In this document: in pieces, positions 11,614-23,689 of the stretch | Layout of the letters: each line of letters begins with the position of its first letter | Numbering within the stretch: the first letter of the stretch is position 1 | Origin: Camarhynchus parvulus | Lineage: Eukaryota > Chordata > Aves > Passeriformes > Thraupidae | NCBI RefSeq assembly: GCF_901933205.1 | Contig: NC_044584.1 | Coordinates: 16,161,001 to 16,225,000, forward strand | Direction: 5' to 3' | Length of the DNA: 64,000 bases | Program-made: the position numbers and the translations under genes | Notes under the pieces: generated by a model | Told to the model about the DNA's origin: nothing | What the model saw: only the letters and a program-made list of their open reading frames with translations | The model's database searches: none

Positions 11614-12671
11614 CATTGGCATTTGAAAGTTTTACACTTCACTGCTCAGAAATTAAGAAATGTGTTCTGTCCCTGAATCTCCATGTGAGTTTTAATGGAT
11701 TAAAGCATCACTGTCATGACTTAGAGGAAATTCATATAAATTAGATGGCTGGTGAAACCTTGGGGAGGTTGTGTCCTTGACTTCACTGAACTTGTCTGGT
11801 GTATCAATTAGTACATTACTAATTAAATATAAACCACTAGAAGAATGAACTGCGTTCAATAAAGCAACCAAAACCTGATGTCACAAATTATGTGTTGTTA
11901 AAGGGAACACATCAAAATAAAGGTGTCCAGGAAATCCAACACTACTGTCTTCTTGCAAGAAACCCAAGTGAAAATCCCCCCCCCCCCCCAAAATACTAAA
12001 CAAGCAAATATCTAAAATCTCAGAAGCTACAACTTCTTTACCTCCTTTGGGTCCCAATATTGAAACATTACCAAAAAGGCAGAACCACACATATGTATAT
12101 AGGATATTCTACAATGTTTTGAGCAAGGGAGAGATCCTGTTTGATCCTGTTGTCTCCTTATGATACTGAATTTGCTGAACATGCTCAAAGATGACATCTC
12201 TTCTACTAAAAAAGAGAATAAACTGGAAGCCCTCCAGTTCTTTTGCTGCAGGGACTGAAATGAGCACCACTGAAACCAGGCATAACCTTCTGAAATCACA
12301 TTTGTGTTCATTCATTTCAACCTCCTCATGAGGTAAAAACACAAAAGTTACCAGCCAGGCCAGGAAGTGTGGGCCATTCCCTTGGCATGCAGTAAATGCA
12401 CTGTAAATATTTTCTTCAGTTTAATTTGTGGCTGGAAAGGGATTAAAGAAAAACAGTTCTGAGAACTAAAATTAAGTCAGTGCTGAGGGTTGGATGGATT
12501 TCTAAAAACAAGCATTTCTATAAATTTATACATATTGTCTGATTTAAATGGCTAGATTTTTTTTCCTCCATCTTTACTGAAATTTCAGAAAAATTACCCA
12601 GTGATAGGAAACATACAAATATAACCTTTCCCTTTTCAGATCTCAATACATTTTATTAGAGAAATTGGTCT

Positions 12672-12674
<3 letters not shown>
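11614..12674. other. Noncoding DNA
   Basis: Unique AT-rich sequence with a run of 14 C at 11976-11989. No exon is supported. Confidence 0.5.
11976..11989 (+). repeat. Homopolymer C14
   Basis: Fourteen consecutive C. The exact length is likely polymorphic or subject to sequencing error. Confidence 0.8.
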
Positions 12675-12710
<36 letters not shown>

Positions 12711-12818
12711 CAAAAAACCAAAAAAAAAAAAACACAAAAAACCCCAAAAAACAAAAAACAAAACCCCCAAAAAACAAAGCAAACAATAACAAATAAACCA
12801 AACCAAACAAAAAAAGAG
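12675..12818 (+). repeat. A34 run followed by A/C-rich low-complexity DNA
   Basis: Thirty-four A at 12675-12708, then about 110 bp of A-runs separated by short C-runs (AACCC, CAAAAAACC types). It could be a degraded poly(A) tail, but I see no retroposed body on its 5' side. The minus-strand phenylalanine-rich frames here are artefacts. Confidence 0.85.
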
Positions 12819-15800
12819 CAAACCATTCGTACTTATCTATCCTTAAAGAAAACAAGGTAATTTGAACTATTCCAACCTCACCTCTTTGCACAGAATTTCT
12901 GGGGTTTTACTGTGCAGAATGGAGATGATGAAACTTTCTCTAACAAATTCTTTGATATTCACTAATACCAAAAACCTTCTGTCCTATGACCCTTTAAAAT
13001 CTCTACATGCAAAAGTAACTGGAACAAGAGAGGATCATCACAAAGTGAGATAATCAAGTTCTGGTTTTGAAGATACAGAAAACAGATACATGATTTTTAA
13101 AAATCAGAATCTATTTGACTAAACTTATGTTTAATCACTTAATTTTCAGGCTACCATGGATTCATCACCAAAATTGTGTCTCCTTCAGTAATTTTTCATA
13201 AGAGTTTTAAAAAAAAGAGTCTCCAGGATTAGCTAAAGATATTATCAAATCCATGGTGATGTGGGGCTCTCTTGATTTTGAGTCCAAAGTCTGACATTGC
13301 TGGGTTGCTAAAAATTCTGTGTCTATTCACTTTCATTTGGAGCTAAAACCACTTTTTGAATTTTGAATTAAAACACTAATATTGTGTCTTCCTGACAAAT
13401 AAAGCATGGAAAAGCCTTCACTGACAAGACAGCCAAAGCTGTTCCCCAATTATTTGAACAGCACTTTCCTCTGACTATGTTATAGATGCTCCCAGTGTTC
13501 TTAAAAATCAAATGTTGCACAAATTAATTCCAGAGAAGGAGGTGCAGGGGTGGGCAGGAAGGATCAGCATTGAGTACAAGTCAGTTTAATTTGCAGGTAT
13601 CTGAGAGGACATTATAACAATGACATGAATAAGGATAACAAAATGTTAAGGAAAAAGCACTGTCAGTAATGATACATTCAGATAAATGGCAAACGTACTC
13701 GCATGAACTCTATCATTACTGCTTCAATCACAGTCATACTTAAACTTTGGGGAGCTAATTTCATTTATAAATTCTGCTGCTGCACATCAATTATCAGCAG
13801 CATTACTAACAGTGAGGCACAGAACTGCTGTGCCAGGGTGACTGATTGTCTGGCATTAGCTCTGATAAGAGAAGGGTTGCAAACCACTTTAAATGTCAAA
13901 AACCTGCAACAATAATGGGCATAAGCACCAGTTATATTCCTCTAACTTCCCTGCCTCCCTGGCAATTCATTATTCTGTCTTCCTATTGCTACATCCTCTA
14001 ACTAAAAAATATAAATGCCAAAGAGCACTGATCTTCCTTACAGAGCATTCCCAGAGTTTTTATTGTGAGAGAATCAAAACTAGAGTTAATTCCCTGAGCA
14101 AAATATTTGCGGTTGAGTCTCTTTCAAGATCAGTAACAAAATTTTGATGTCAGGGCATTAAAATCAATCCTTTCAACACAGCGATTCAGTTTAAGAAAAA
14201 GAGGAAAAACTCAGCATCAGCCTTTCTATGGAAATTTCCCAGTGTGGCTCCAGTAAAGGGGGCAGAAGGTGAGGAAGACTTACCCAGAGGTGCTGTGAGC
14301 ATGGCTGGTGCTGCCACTCCATCACACGGTGCCCTGCCCAAAGCACAGCCAGAGCTGCAGGAGCTGCCTGCTGGACATGCAGCCTGAATGCCAACTGCCT
14401 GTGACACTGACTTGTTTCCAGCCTCTTGTAGTGCTGCCGCTATCAGTGTTATATTTGTATAGTAGAATAACATGAAATATTGATTCTGGAGTGCTTATCA
14501 ACTGGACCTGCTCAAAATACTCTTCCTAGGAAGTTCAGCGCTGCTTCTCATGCAGAACCGGCGCTGTGTGCTTGTGCAGGGAGCTGCTTGCTCTCTCACT
14601 TGGAATCCTTTCCTTGAGACATCAGCAATAACTCCTCAAAATCCAGGAGCAGTGGAAAAAGCAGTATTTTCTGAAATTGGATGAACTGCCCTTTAAACTA
14701 ATTTAAATGATTTGACAGAATGACTTTAAAAGATGCCGTCTCTTCCGTTCTGGCTTCAATCACTACTCTGAAATCTGTCCCGGGGCAGGACAATGACCAG
14801 TAAATTTCTAATTGTAAAATCAATCACTAAATATTCTAGGCACCTTTTTTTTTGTTTTGCATGAGGTATTTTGGGCATTTTCTGTGTGCCAGTATAAGAA
14901 TAAAAGCAGAGGCTGCTGCCCATGGTTTGCCTCCGCAGCCTGCTGGGGGCATGGGACGTGCAGGGGCAGCTCCAGGGACACAAGGGATGAATTTGCCAGG
15001 AGCTGCACACCAGAGACACCTGCAGCAGAGCCCCCAGACACACCTGGCACAGCCAGTGACAAATGGCAGGGATACAAGGTCTCCCTCTGCAAACCCAGCT
15101 ACTTACAGGTAACTTCTGGATGCCTCCGTGGCTTCTGCTGCTGCACGATGTGGGATCAATTACAGCCAAACAACCAAAATCAACAGGATTTATTCCACAC
15201 CACCAGTCAAAGGCACCTCCTCCCCCTCTGCTTTTATGTCCATTTTTAATGTACCCAACACTTTTATTCACTATTAATGTGTTTAAAGCAGCTGCTCATG
15301 CAGGCACTGCTGTCACAGCGCTGGTGGTTATGCAGGCAGCAGCAGCGCCCTTAGCTCTAAACCAAATAATGCCAAAGCAGACCAACTACACTCCTGAAAA
15401 TTCAAAGCTGAACTTGCTCGTTGTTCTTTCAGCAGGTCAAAATTCATTATATTGGTGTGCTTATAAAACTGACAAAATCAACAATTAACTCTCAAACTCA
15501 CCCTTGAAAAGATTAAAAATGCCTCACTAGGAGAACTAAATAGAACTTGTGTGCTGCAGGTTTTTTCATTATAACTATTTCAATTTTGTTTTGGCTGAAC
15601 CCTCAAAACCCTGAAAAGTCACTCAATAAACAAAATTGTATTTCTAAACTGACCATTTTTTCCCCCTGAGTTTTAATGCAATAATAATGCATTTATTTAA
15701 CATTTTACCCTGTAATGTCTCAGGACATAGATTCTATTAACTTGCTAAGAAGAGCCACACATCCCAAACTAGATAAAGGCTTGTACTTCAAAGACCTGCA

Positions 15801-18800
15801 AAACCCTTCCAGATTCAGCAGGAAGATTCTACCACAGAAGTTTATAATGAGCTGAAAAACAGACAAAAAACCAGCATTCTGCAAAACCTGAAAAATAAAT
15901 GAGAAAACATGTTTTGTTTTACATATTTAGTTGTTCATGGACTTGCACAAATACAAGTAGAATTTGTTTCATTACAGTGACCATTTCTCTTTGATACCAA
16001 GTAAAAAATTCAGCTCACATCTATACAATTGTACATAATAATTTACTGGATTATTATAGCTTTGGAGTTTGCTTCCCTAATGAAAATAAGCCTGCTACAA
16101 ACATAGATAATCAGATGTATGAAGAAGCACTGTGACTCTGATTAGCTGTGATACATGAGTCATCTGCAGAAGCTGGAGTTTAGGCATTCTTTCCACCAAA
16201 AGACAGCACCAACCTCCCACTGAAACCAGCCCCCTGAAAAGTCCCAAATTTCAACAGCAAGGCCCACGAGGAGGGAAAAACTGGGGCCATAATAACTGAG
16301 CTCCACACAACAGCTTGCTGCTCACCAAGCAAGAAAAGCTGAATTTCTTCCAAACCTCAGCAGTAAAATGCAAACATTTCCCCCACGCAAAAAACACAAA
16401 TAAATCAGTGTTAGTTCAACTGAGAGCAGGCAGCACTGCCCACTCCTTGCAGCCCCAAGCAGCCTTGCTCAAGAACACAGAGTTTAGGACACAGATGTTT
16501 TGTTCTTGCTTTCAATCCCACTATTTGACTATTCAGTTATTAGAAAATATTCATCTGCCCTTATTTCTCAGCCCATTCTGCAAATGCAGCTATGCACAGA
16601 GGTACTGCAGGAACTTCTGGCTGGGCTCAGTGCTGTGTTTCTCCAGAGCAACAGGATTTATTTTTTTTTTTAGTAAGAGTATATTGATTATCTGTCAGGC
16701 ACCATAGACAGATGGACAGTATAAATAGCAAACTTTTGTGTGATAACTTAAGATTTAGATTTTAATTCACTTTTGGGTGGGTTGTTTCCCTAGCATCTCT
16801 TCTATAAAATCAACACCTTAGAGAGATGAGTAATGGCAGTGAATTTGGATTTATAGCTATAAGAGTCCTAACACTAAAGTAAAAGTAGATGCTTTATTTC
16901 TCAGATTTTTCTCTTAAAAATTTTTGGTTTTGCATTCAGACCTGCTGGTATTTTGGATTTTGGCTTGCCTAGCAAGCACAACTTTACTTCTACCTAGTGA
17001 ACTTCTGCTAAGCCCAGTTGAGAGGTGCACATGTGCAATAATTATAAAAATAACTCAGCTTTGCCAACAGGGATAAATCCAGCAATGCTTTGTGAGGGCT
17101 TTGAAAGAGGAAGAAATACACCTATTTCTATTCCTTTTTATCCCCTTGCTCCTTTATTTGCAGTTCAGCATCCCAACACTGCAGAAGCCTGTCCCATGCA
17201 GGAACTGACAGGACCAATATTTCATGTGAGTGCCTTGATCCACACGAATCCCAAACCACCAGTGCTCAGTCGCAGGCTGTGGCTCTGTGGAGCTCCCAAA
17301 CTTTTCAGCCCTAACACCCACCAGGAGGAACTTTGAGCCCTATGAAGACATGAAGAGTTCACTGGCACTGCCCCATCCCTCTGGCCAGCTGCTAATTCCA
17401 TCCTAAGGAATTCCATCCAGGCACTGGCTCAAACAGTGAATGGTTTATTTACATGCAAGTAATCCAGCTTGAACAACAGCTTGGCACAAGACTGAGCCCC
17501 ACAAATGTGCATTCAGAACTTGGTATTTGATATGTTCTGTCTCCTTTCCTACAGCAGGTGATGGAAGTTTCACCATTAACCATCTATTTGCCTTTATAAA
17601 CAAAACATTGACAAGCTTTTAAAAAAAGGCATGACAGCAAATATATATTAAATACCTTAAAATGGGGCTGAAACACTGTATTACAGCTTGAAGCTGTCAC
17701 TTGCAAGCTCCCTTTTCACATTCCATTTTTGCCCTGCTTCCTCTGCAGCCTGAGACCAGCACAGAGAGTTTCCTTCAGTGCCTGGCAAGAACAGGATTCC
17801 CTTTGCCCAACATAGGTCACCATAAAGGGACAAACTGCTAACAAAAATAGTTTTCTCTTCCCCCTAGGATTTCTCTTTTCCTGAATTTCATCTGGGTTGT
17901 ACCCCTGGTTTGGGTTTAGCTGCTGTGAGCCTGTTTCCTCCACTTCCATCCCTTCTACAAACACACCATGACCAAAATGACTAATGAAGTGTTTACTACA
18001 TGTTAAGCTGGAAAATCAGGTAATTTAAAAGGCAAAACATGACAAGGAGGGTCAAGAAGGGTAATTGTATTAAAGCCGGTGTCCTGGAGTGGCTCATGGA
18101 AACCATTTCAGGTTCTGAAAATCCTCCTGGACCTTAGGAGGTGCAGGGGATGCTCCTGGTGCTGCACCTGCAGCTCCAGATGCTGCTCTGACGTGGCAGA
18201 CCAACATCCCTGTGCTTTGATGACTTGAGGACACAAATTCTCAAGATCCAGACTGGTGAAGACAATATCCAAAACCTGAGGCCATAACATGGATAAAAAT
18301 CTAAAAAAATGGCCAGCACAAATAAAGAGAAACTGGCTGACACTGATCACAACCTTCTGTAGGAAATCTGCTCTGTGTGGCTGTGTCATTGAACAAGTAT
18401 CCTGATCAAGCCTACAATTAATTTCCAGTGTCAAAATTATTACAAAAATTGCATGGCTACACTTTGAAATTTGCTTAATGCTTAAGAGAAAAAAAGTTGA
18501 CCAGAATGATGAGTGAAAACCACTAGTGTGGTATTTCTGAATATACAAATACTTATTTTTTTCAATATGCAAACATTTAAAGATTAGTGTCCAGCAAATA
18601 AGCATTTGGAAAGTAAAGCACTTCACAGATAAACTCAGGACATTTGTTGTTCTTGCACGTGAATAAAGCAGAAATGGACTAAAAATACTGTGAGTGTTTT
18701 TACAACACTGAGAGAGAAGAGGAAAGAGAGCAAAATCTTAATCTCACTAAAAAATATGATGATGGCTGCACTCAAATCTCAGGTTTTTAGGTAAGACAAT

Positions 18801-19715
18801 GCCTAGTATTTTCAAAATCTTAAAAGGTGTTTCATAAAAAGCCATTTCAGCACAAAAACCACAGTTGGCTAACCTTGAACAGGTAGCTAATGATCCGTGC
18901 CACTCCAATCTCAGCAGCAGTGAATAAACAGATTTTAACAGAGCAAAGCAAAGCCAGTCAGGAGAGAGGAGAGGCAATGGAACAGGCCCAGGACATTTCA
19001 GTGAGCAGGAAAGTCAGCACTGAGTGAAGTGTGTAAGAAATCATTTCTCCAGACTCTTGATGCAGTCAAACAGCTTTTGGTTCAAGATTTTCCTCCTCTC
19101 CAAATTTCTTGTCCTTTGCCAAACAGTGAAGAGCTATTTGATACACTTGATATGTTACTGCTGTATTTAAATGGCTTCAACACTGCTCAAGTCTTCAGTA
19201 ATAGTTTGTAACCCGTCTAAATTCAGAAAATAGATAGAGATGATGAGAATGAAAATGTAGCACAGTGCCCTTCAGATCCTCTGTCATTTGCAATCTGAAG
19301 TATGTAATTAGTGCCAGGGCATCCAGGGAACATAAAATGCAGAATGTGCAGAACCTAAGGTGTGTTATCTTCTGTAACTGAAAGTACAATAAAATATCTG
19401 ACACTTAGTATTGATCCTTGCCATAATATAAGAATTATTTTGAACAATTAGTAAAATGAAAGCAGCCACCTACCTTCACTTAATACTAGAATTAGGTAAA
19501 GATAAGCCTGCTATCACAGGGAGGCACAGACTTGGCTCACTGTATGGGTACAGTGTTTCTTTAAAATGAATTTATGTTCAGATATTATTGATCCCTCAGA
19601 AGTCACGAGTGGGATTAAAACTCCTTTCATGCCTGGCACCATGCTCTGCCCTGCCCTGTGTCTGACCAGCCAATACCAACAGGCAAACAGCATTTCCTAA
19701 CTCTGCCTCACCTCG
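12819..19715. other. Repeat-poor noncoding DNA
   Basis: Nearly 7 kb with no recognisable interspersed repeat and no supported exon. The longest frame is 171 codons on the minus strand (14756-15271), in a slightly GC-richer patch, without a recognisable domain. A T-run lies near 16660-16672. Confidence 0.5.
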
Positions 19716-20171
19716 AGTTCTGGGTGCAGCTTGGGGCACCAGTACAGAAAACACATGAAGCCATTGGAGAGCTTCCAGAGGAGGCCACGAGGATGGGGAA
19801 GGACTGGAGAGGAGCAGCTGAACTTGGTCTGCTCAGCCTGGAGGAGCCCGAGGGCGACCTCACTGTGGTCTCCAACATCCTCATGAGGGGCAGTGAAGAG
19901 GCAGCTCCAATCTCTGCTCCCTGTGACAGGGAATGGCTGGGGCTGGGCAGGGCAGGGTCAGGCTGGATTTTGGGAAAGGTTCTTCCCCCAGAGGGTGCTG
20001 GCACTGCCCAGGCTCCCCAGGGAATGGGCACAGCCCCGAGGCTGCCAGAGCTCCAGGAGAGCTTGGAAAATGCTCAGGCACAGGGTGGGAGTGCTGGGGG
20101 GGTCTGTGCAGGAACAGAGTGGGAATGGACAATCCTGGGGGTCCCTGCCAGCTCAGGATACTCTGAGATTC
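19716..20171 (+). mobile_element. CR1 LINE 3' end, 5'-truncated
   Basis: The plus strand carries the typical end of the CR1 reverse-transcriptase ORF: AGAGGAGGCCACGAGGATGG near 19778, then GCTCAGCCTGGAGGAG near 19833 and the GACCTCACTGTGGTCTCCAA block near 19856. The 3' UTR follows and ends in a CR1 tail GATACTCTGAGATTC (20157-20171). About 456 bp remain of a full element of several kilobases. The ORF is broken, and frames of 196 and 281 codons that cross it are not functional genes. Confidence 0.85.
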
Positions 20172-20471
20172 ACAGGGCAGAACGTGTGGCTGTCCAAGCA
20201 CAGCAGCGCCCGTGGCTGCAGGGCCACCCCAGTTGTGCCAATCCCTGAGCCAAAGGCACTCCTGTCCTGGCCTGCTGTGGCTGCTCAGCCCAGCAGACAG
20301 ACAGAGGACAGACAGACAGCAGGACAGACAGCTCTGCCAAACAGGCCCTGCCTGCTGCAGCTGGAGCTCTGTCAGTGCTGCAGCTGTGGCCCTGCTCAGC
20401 AGATGTGGCCCTGGCAGGGACACCAGGGCTGGTGGCTGCGATTATCACTGCTTTTAATGAAGGGTTGGCAC
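20172..20471. other. GC-rich unique spacer
   Basis: GC-rich DNA with a short GACAGACAGA-type run near 20294-20330. No exon is supported. Confidence 0.45.
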
Positions 20472-20981
20472 TGTCATCAGGCTAAAAAGGATTTATTGCT
20501 CGCACAAACATCAGGCTCAGAGGCTGTGAGATCTGTGAGACCAAGCAGCCAGCCACAGCTCAGAGTGCTCACAAGTTCTCTGTTACAAGGCAATATAGAA
20601 CTTTCTAACCCAATGGGGAGATGCCACAAGGTTTATTTTGCTTTTCTGACCTATCACCTTTACTTAATTTTGCTGCACTGCGGATACTTTTGTCCAATAG
20701 GCTTCTGTCTCACATGCACACAAATGCTTCTATTCTAACTTCTAAACTCTTTGCTTACTCTACACAACCACACCCCTACACTAGAAACCCTTCACCATCT
20801 TATCAATGCAGCTTCTCACTTGCCTAAGGCATATTCTTACTTAGAACTATAGAAACATAAGTTTATGATTTTTCTCCTAAATGTCTGTGTATTGTATTTT
20901 TACATCAACCCAAGTTTCTCCCAAGGCTGCAGATCGAACCCCTGAGTGTCTGTGGGAGTTTCTGTTTTTCCAATTCCCACA
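20472..20981 (-). mobile_element. Probable solo LTR, unclassified
   Basis: On the minus strand this 510-bp segment would begin TGTGGGAATTGG and end CCTGATGACA, giving TG...CA termini. It carries AATAAA about 25 bp before the end (GAGCAATAAATCC, reverse complement of 20486-20498). That is the expected place for the R-region signal. I could not find a convincing TSD (TGGCAC left, GGTGGC right). The boundaries and family are therefore uncertain. Confidence 0.45.
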
Positions 20982-21963
20982 GGTGGCCACCAACACCCTG
21001 GACAGGGACTGGGGAGGCTCAGACTGTCTAATGGGAGCGGGCAAAGATGAAATACAAACCACACACTCAGCAGCCAGCAAAGAGTAACCTGCACTGGATT
21101 TGGCAGCACTCTGGTAAAACATTCCCTTACCCAGGCAATAAATCCACTGAGAAAGGAAGAAAAATGCTGGGCTGGAGAAAACCCTTCCCTTCTTGAAGAT
21201 ACAGCTGTCAGCACTGCCATGGCAGCAATTCAGGGCACACAAAGAAATGATGGTCCTCAGGCAGCTTTTGGTACACAAGCAAACACTCCAAGCACAGTTA
21301 AAAAGTTCTCTAGAGCACCCCATGCAGCTCAGTAAGTTGAGCATTGAGGAAACAATCTGGCACTGGAGCAGGCACTTCCCCACACTGAAACAGGGTGAGC
21401 AATGCATCACCCTGCTATTTGTGGCCCACCACTCCATTACTGCTCCTCTATAAAATTACATTGCTGATAAAAATTTATGTGTCAAACATTTTTGTGATTA
21501 CAGACCAAAAGTCAAAATTTGCATTTAAATAGATGTATTAAAAACTCAGCAGCACAGGTAGAAGAGGGAAATGCTGTTTTAAGGAAATTTAAATAGGGAG
21601 CATCAGCACAGAAGAGATTTTTCTTCTCAAATGATTTGAACAATTTTGGTTTTATTACTGTTCTTGGGTCCAATTCAAAGTCAAGATTGGAACCATAGTA
21701 TCCTGTAGCCCTGGACTCATCTCAGGCTGAGCTTGAGAAAATAGGTCTCTTTTCATCTTTCCGTTGGGAATGACCCCATTTGTTGTAAATAAAGTATTTT
21801 TCTGTTCTCAGTCCAAGCCCACACTTTTCACCAGCTTGCAGCCCAAGCCATACAATCCTCTTTTCCTCCTAAGTTCTTCACTCACTTTTCCTTGCATCAG
21901 CCACCACAGGCTCAGCTGCAGCCACTGCATTTCTGCCCAGACAGCAGGGCCACTGCTGAGAGG
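20982..21963. other. Noncoding DNA
   Basis: Unique sequence. A 186-codon minus-strand frame (20877-21437) overlaps the LTR edge and has no recognisable domain. Confidence 0.45.
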
Positions 21964-22102
21964 GATTCTACAGGATATTCTAAGCTGGAAGGGACCCACA
22001 GGGATTTCTGAGCCCAACTCTCCAGTGCATCTCTCACACACAGCTCACATCCATGACCTTGGTGGTATCAGCACTGTGCTCTCACCAGCTCAGTGTGCAA
22101 CC
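21964..22102 (-). mobile_element. SINE with tRNA-Ile-like head and CR1-type tail (TguSINE1-like)
   Basis: Read on the minus strand, the element starts at 22102. Its head matches the 5' two-thirds of tRNA-Ile closely: GAGCTGGTGAGAGCACAGTG corresponds to the D-arm/A-box region, and GCTGATACCACCAAGGTC to the anticodon arm and variable region. The B-box is eroded. The head runs into GGGTCCCTTCCAGCTTAGAA and an ATCCTGTAGAATCC tail, the CR1 3' end seen also at 20157-20171. This head-tail fusion is the design of TguSINE1, known from songbirds, and it is mobilised by CR1 machinery. It strongly supports a passerine source. No TSD is expected for this class. Confidence 0.75.
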
Positions 22103-23271
22103 TAAAAATTCACCAGACATTCTCCCACTGCCTGACATCAAATACCCCCTCGGACTTAAACATATTTTATTCTGCCCCTTTTTATTCTATAAAGGATTTC
22201 TGATGTTAAAGAAATTCTTCTTCTGACCTCTCCCTAGTGTCTTTTCTTTCTTCTCATTACACATTTTTTATTTGCTGTGTGTTGTCAAGATTTAACTTCA
22301 ACCCTTGCCTCCAAACCTGATTTTGTACTTTCAAATGGCACCTAAATCTTGGCAATGGAATGTCTGTGCCCTTTATAGTCCAGCTGGGATCACCAACACA
22401 TGCTCTCGACATAAAGCCCATATAAATCAATGCTGTGCAGTGCTTTTTTTTTTCCTTTCTTGACAGGCTTTCCAACCATGATAATGATACAACATGAATT
22501 CCATTATTGTTAATGGAAGGAGTTACATTTAACTGTTGTCAGTTTTAGCTCTGCCATGAGTCAATGCCTTCCTAAACATGCTGGTTTATTCTAAGAAGAA
22601 ACTGCTACATAATCAAATCAGCCCTTGGAAACACAGATGTAAGCACAGCACAAAACCATCATAACTAAATTATCATTTTAGGTGTGTGTTTGCTGTCTTC
22701 TTCAGACATTCTGTTCTTTCCTACAGAATCATTTCTTTAACATGGGGAAAATCTGTCTGGGAACAGAAATTTCAAGTATAAACAGAGATTAATCATGAGA
22801 GGATTTCCTGAAAAATTCATAGCAAAACTTTTCTTCTTCCCAGGCAATCCCTAAATTTCTTCAAGGAACCTTTTTCAGGGAATTTAGGAATACAGTCAGA
22901 ACCATAAAGAACATTACAAAAGCAAGTGTACTTTCCTATGTTGACTCATCCTGGCCTTGCAAACAACTCTTATTGGCAGCAAAGTTTTCTCATTCTCCCT
23001 CCACAGCACACAGCTGCTCTCAGAGCATTCCCAGGGGCCTTAGGCAAAAACTGTGTCACAGCAGTGCTTCCCTGCCAGTGGGGGCTTGCAGACAACCAAC
23101 AGAAAACCCAGAAGTGGAGGATTAAATTCTCTTTTGCACAATTTCTTCCAACTGCATGGCAGAGTCAGTGTATTCCTCATTTTCATTAAGGAATTTCAAA
23201 GGAAAACCTTTGCCTGCATTTTTATTTAACACATATAATAGAGGCATTTTATAAAATATTGTGAGGTATAT
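22103..23271. other. Noncoding DNA
   Basis: AT-rich unique sequence with no recognisable repeat or exon. Confidence 0.5.
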
Positions 23272-23689
23272 TGTCACCGTCATATTTTCTGATAAATCCC
23301 CTTGCCTATGATTCTTCTCCTGGGAAGCTGAGAGGCCTCAGAGAAAAGGAAAACAATTCTTATCTCATTTGCTTCTCCTGTGTTGTGCTCCTGTGGAATG
23401 TGTTTGGAGATTGTTTACCCACAGGTGATTGTTGCATTGGATTCTGCTGTGAGTTGTTTTCACTCTTTGGCCAATCAGGGCCAAACTGTGTCAGGACTCT
23501 GGAAAGAGTCAGGAATTTTCATTATTATCTTTTTAGCATTCACTAAATGTCCTTTCTTTATTCTTTAGTATAGTTTAGTATAGCATTCTTTAATATAATA
23601 TAGTATCATAAAATAATAAATTAGCCTTCTGAGAACATGGAGTCAGATGCATCATTCCTGCCTTGTCTGGGAACTCTGCAGATACAAGA
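23272..23689 (+). mobile_element. Solo LTR, family A body with family B-like 5' end
   Basis: The element begins TGTCACCGTCATATTTTCTG, like family B, but the rest follows family A. It has a CCAAT box at 23471-23475 and AATAAA at 23615-23620, just before the GCCTTCTGAGAACATGGAGT motif common to these LTRs. Length is 418. The flanks GTATAT and AAATAT give a weak possible TSD. No internal retroviral genes adjoin it. Confidence 0.85.

Noticed and set aside
12636..12891. Phenylalanine-rich minus-strand frames
   Set aside because: Complement of the A34 and A/C-rich low-complexity tract.
14756..15271. 171-codon minus-strand frame
   Set aside because: No recognisable domain, and the opposite strand has frames of 130 and 141 codons in the same patch, which indicates GC-driven chance openness.
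19658..20738. Frames of 196 and 281 codons
   Set aside because: They run through a truncated CR1 and into a probable LTR in a different phase from any intact CR1 ORF. Not a gene.
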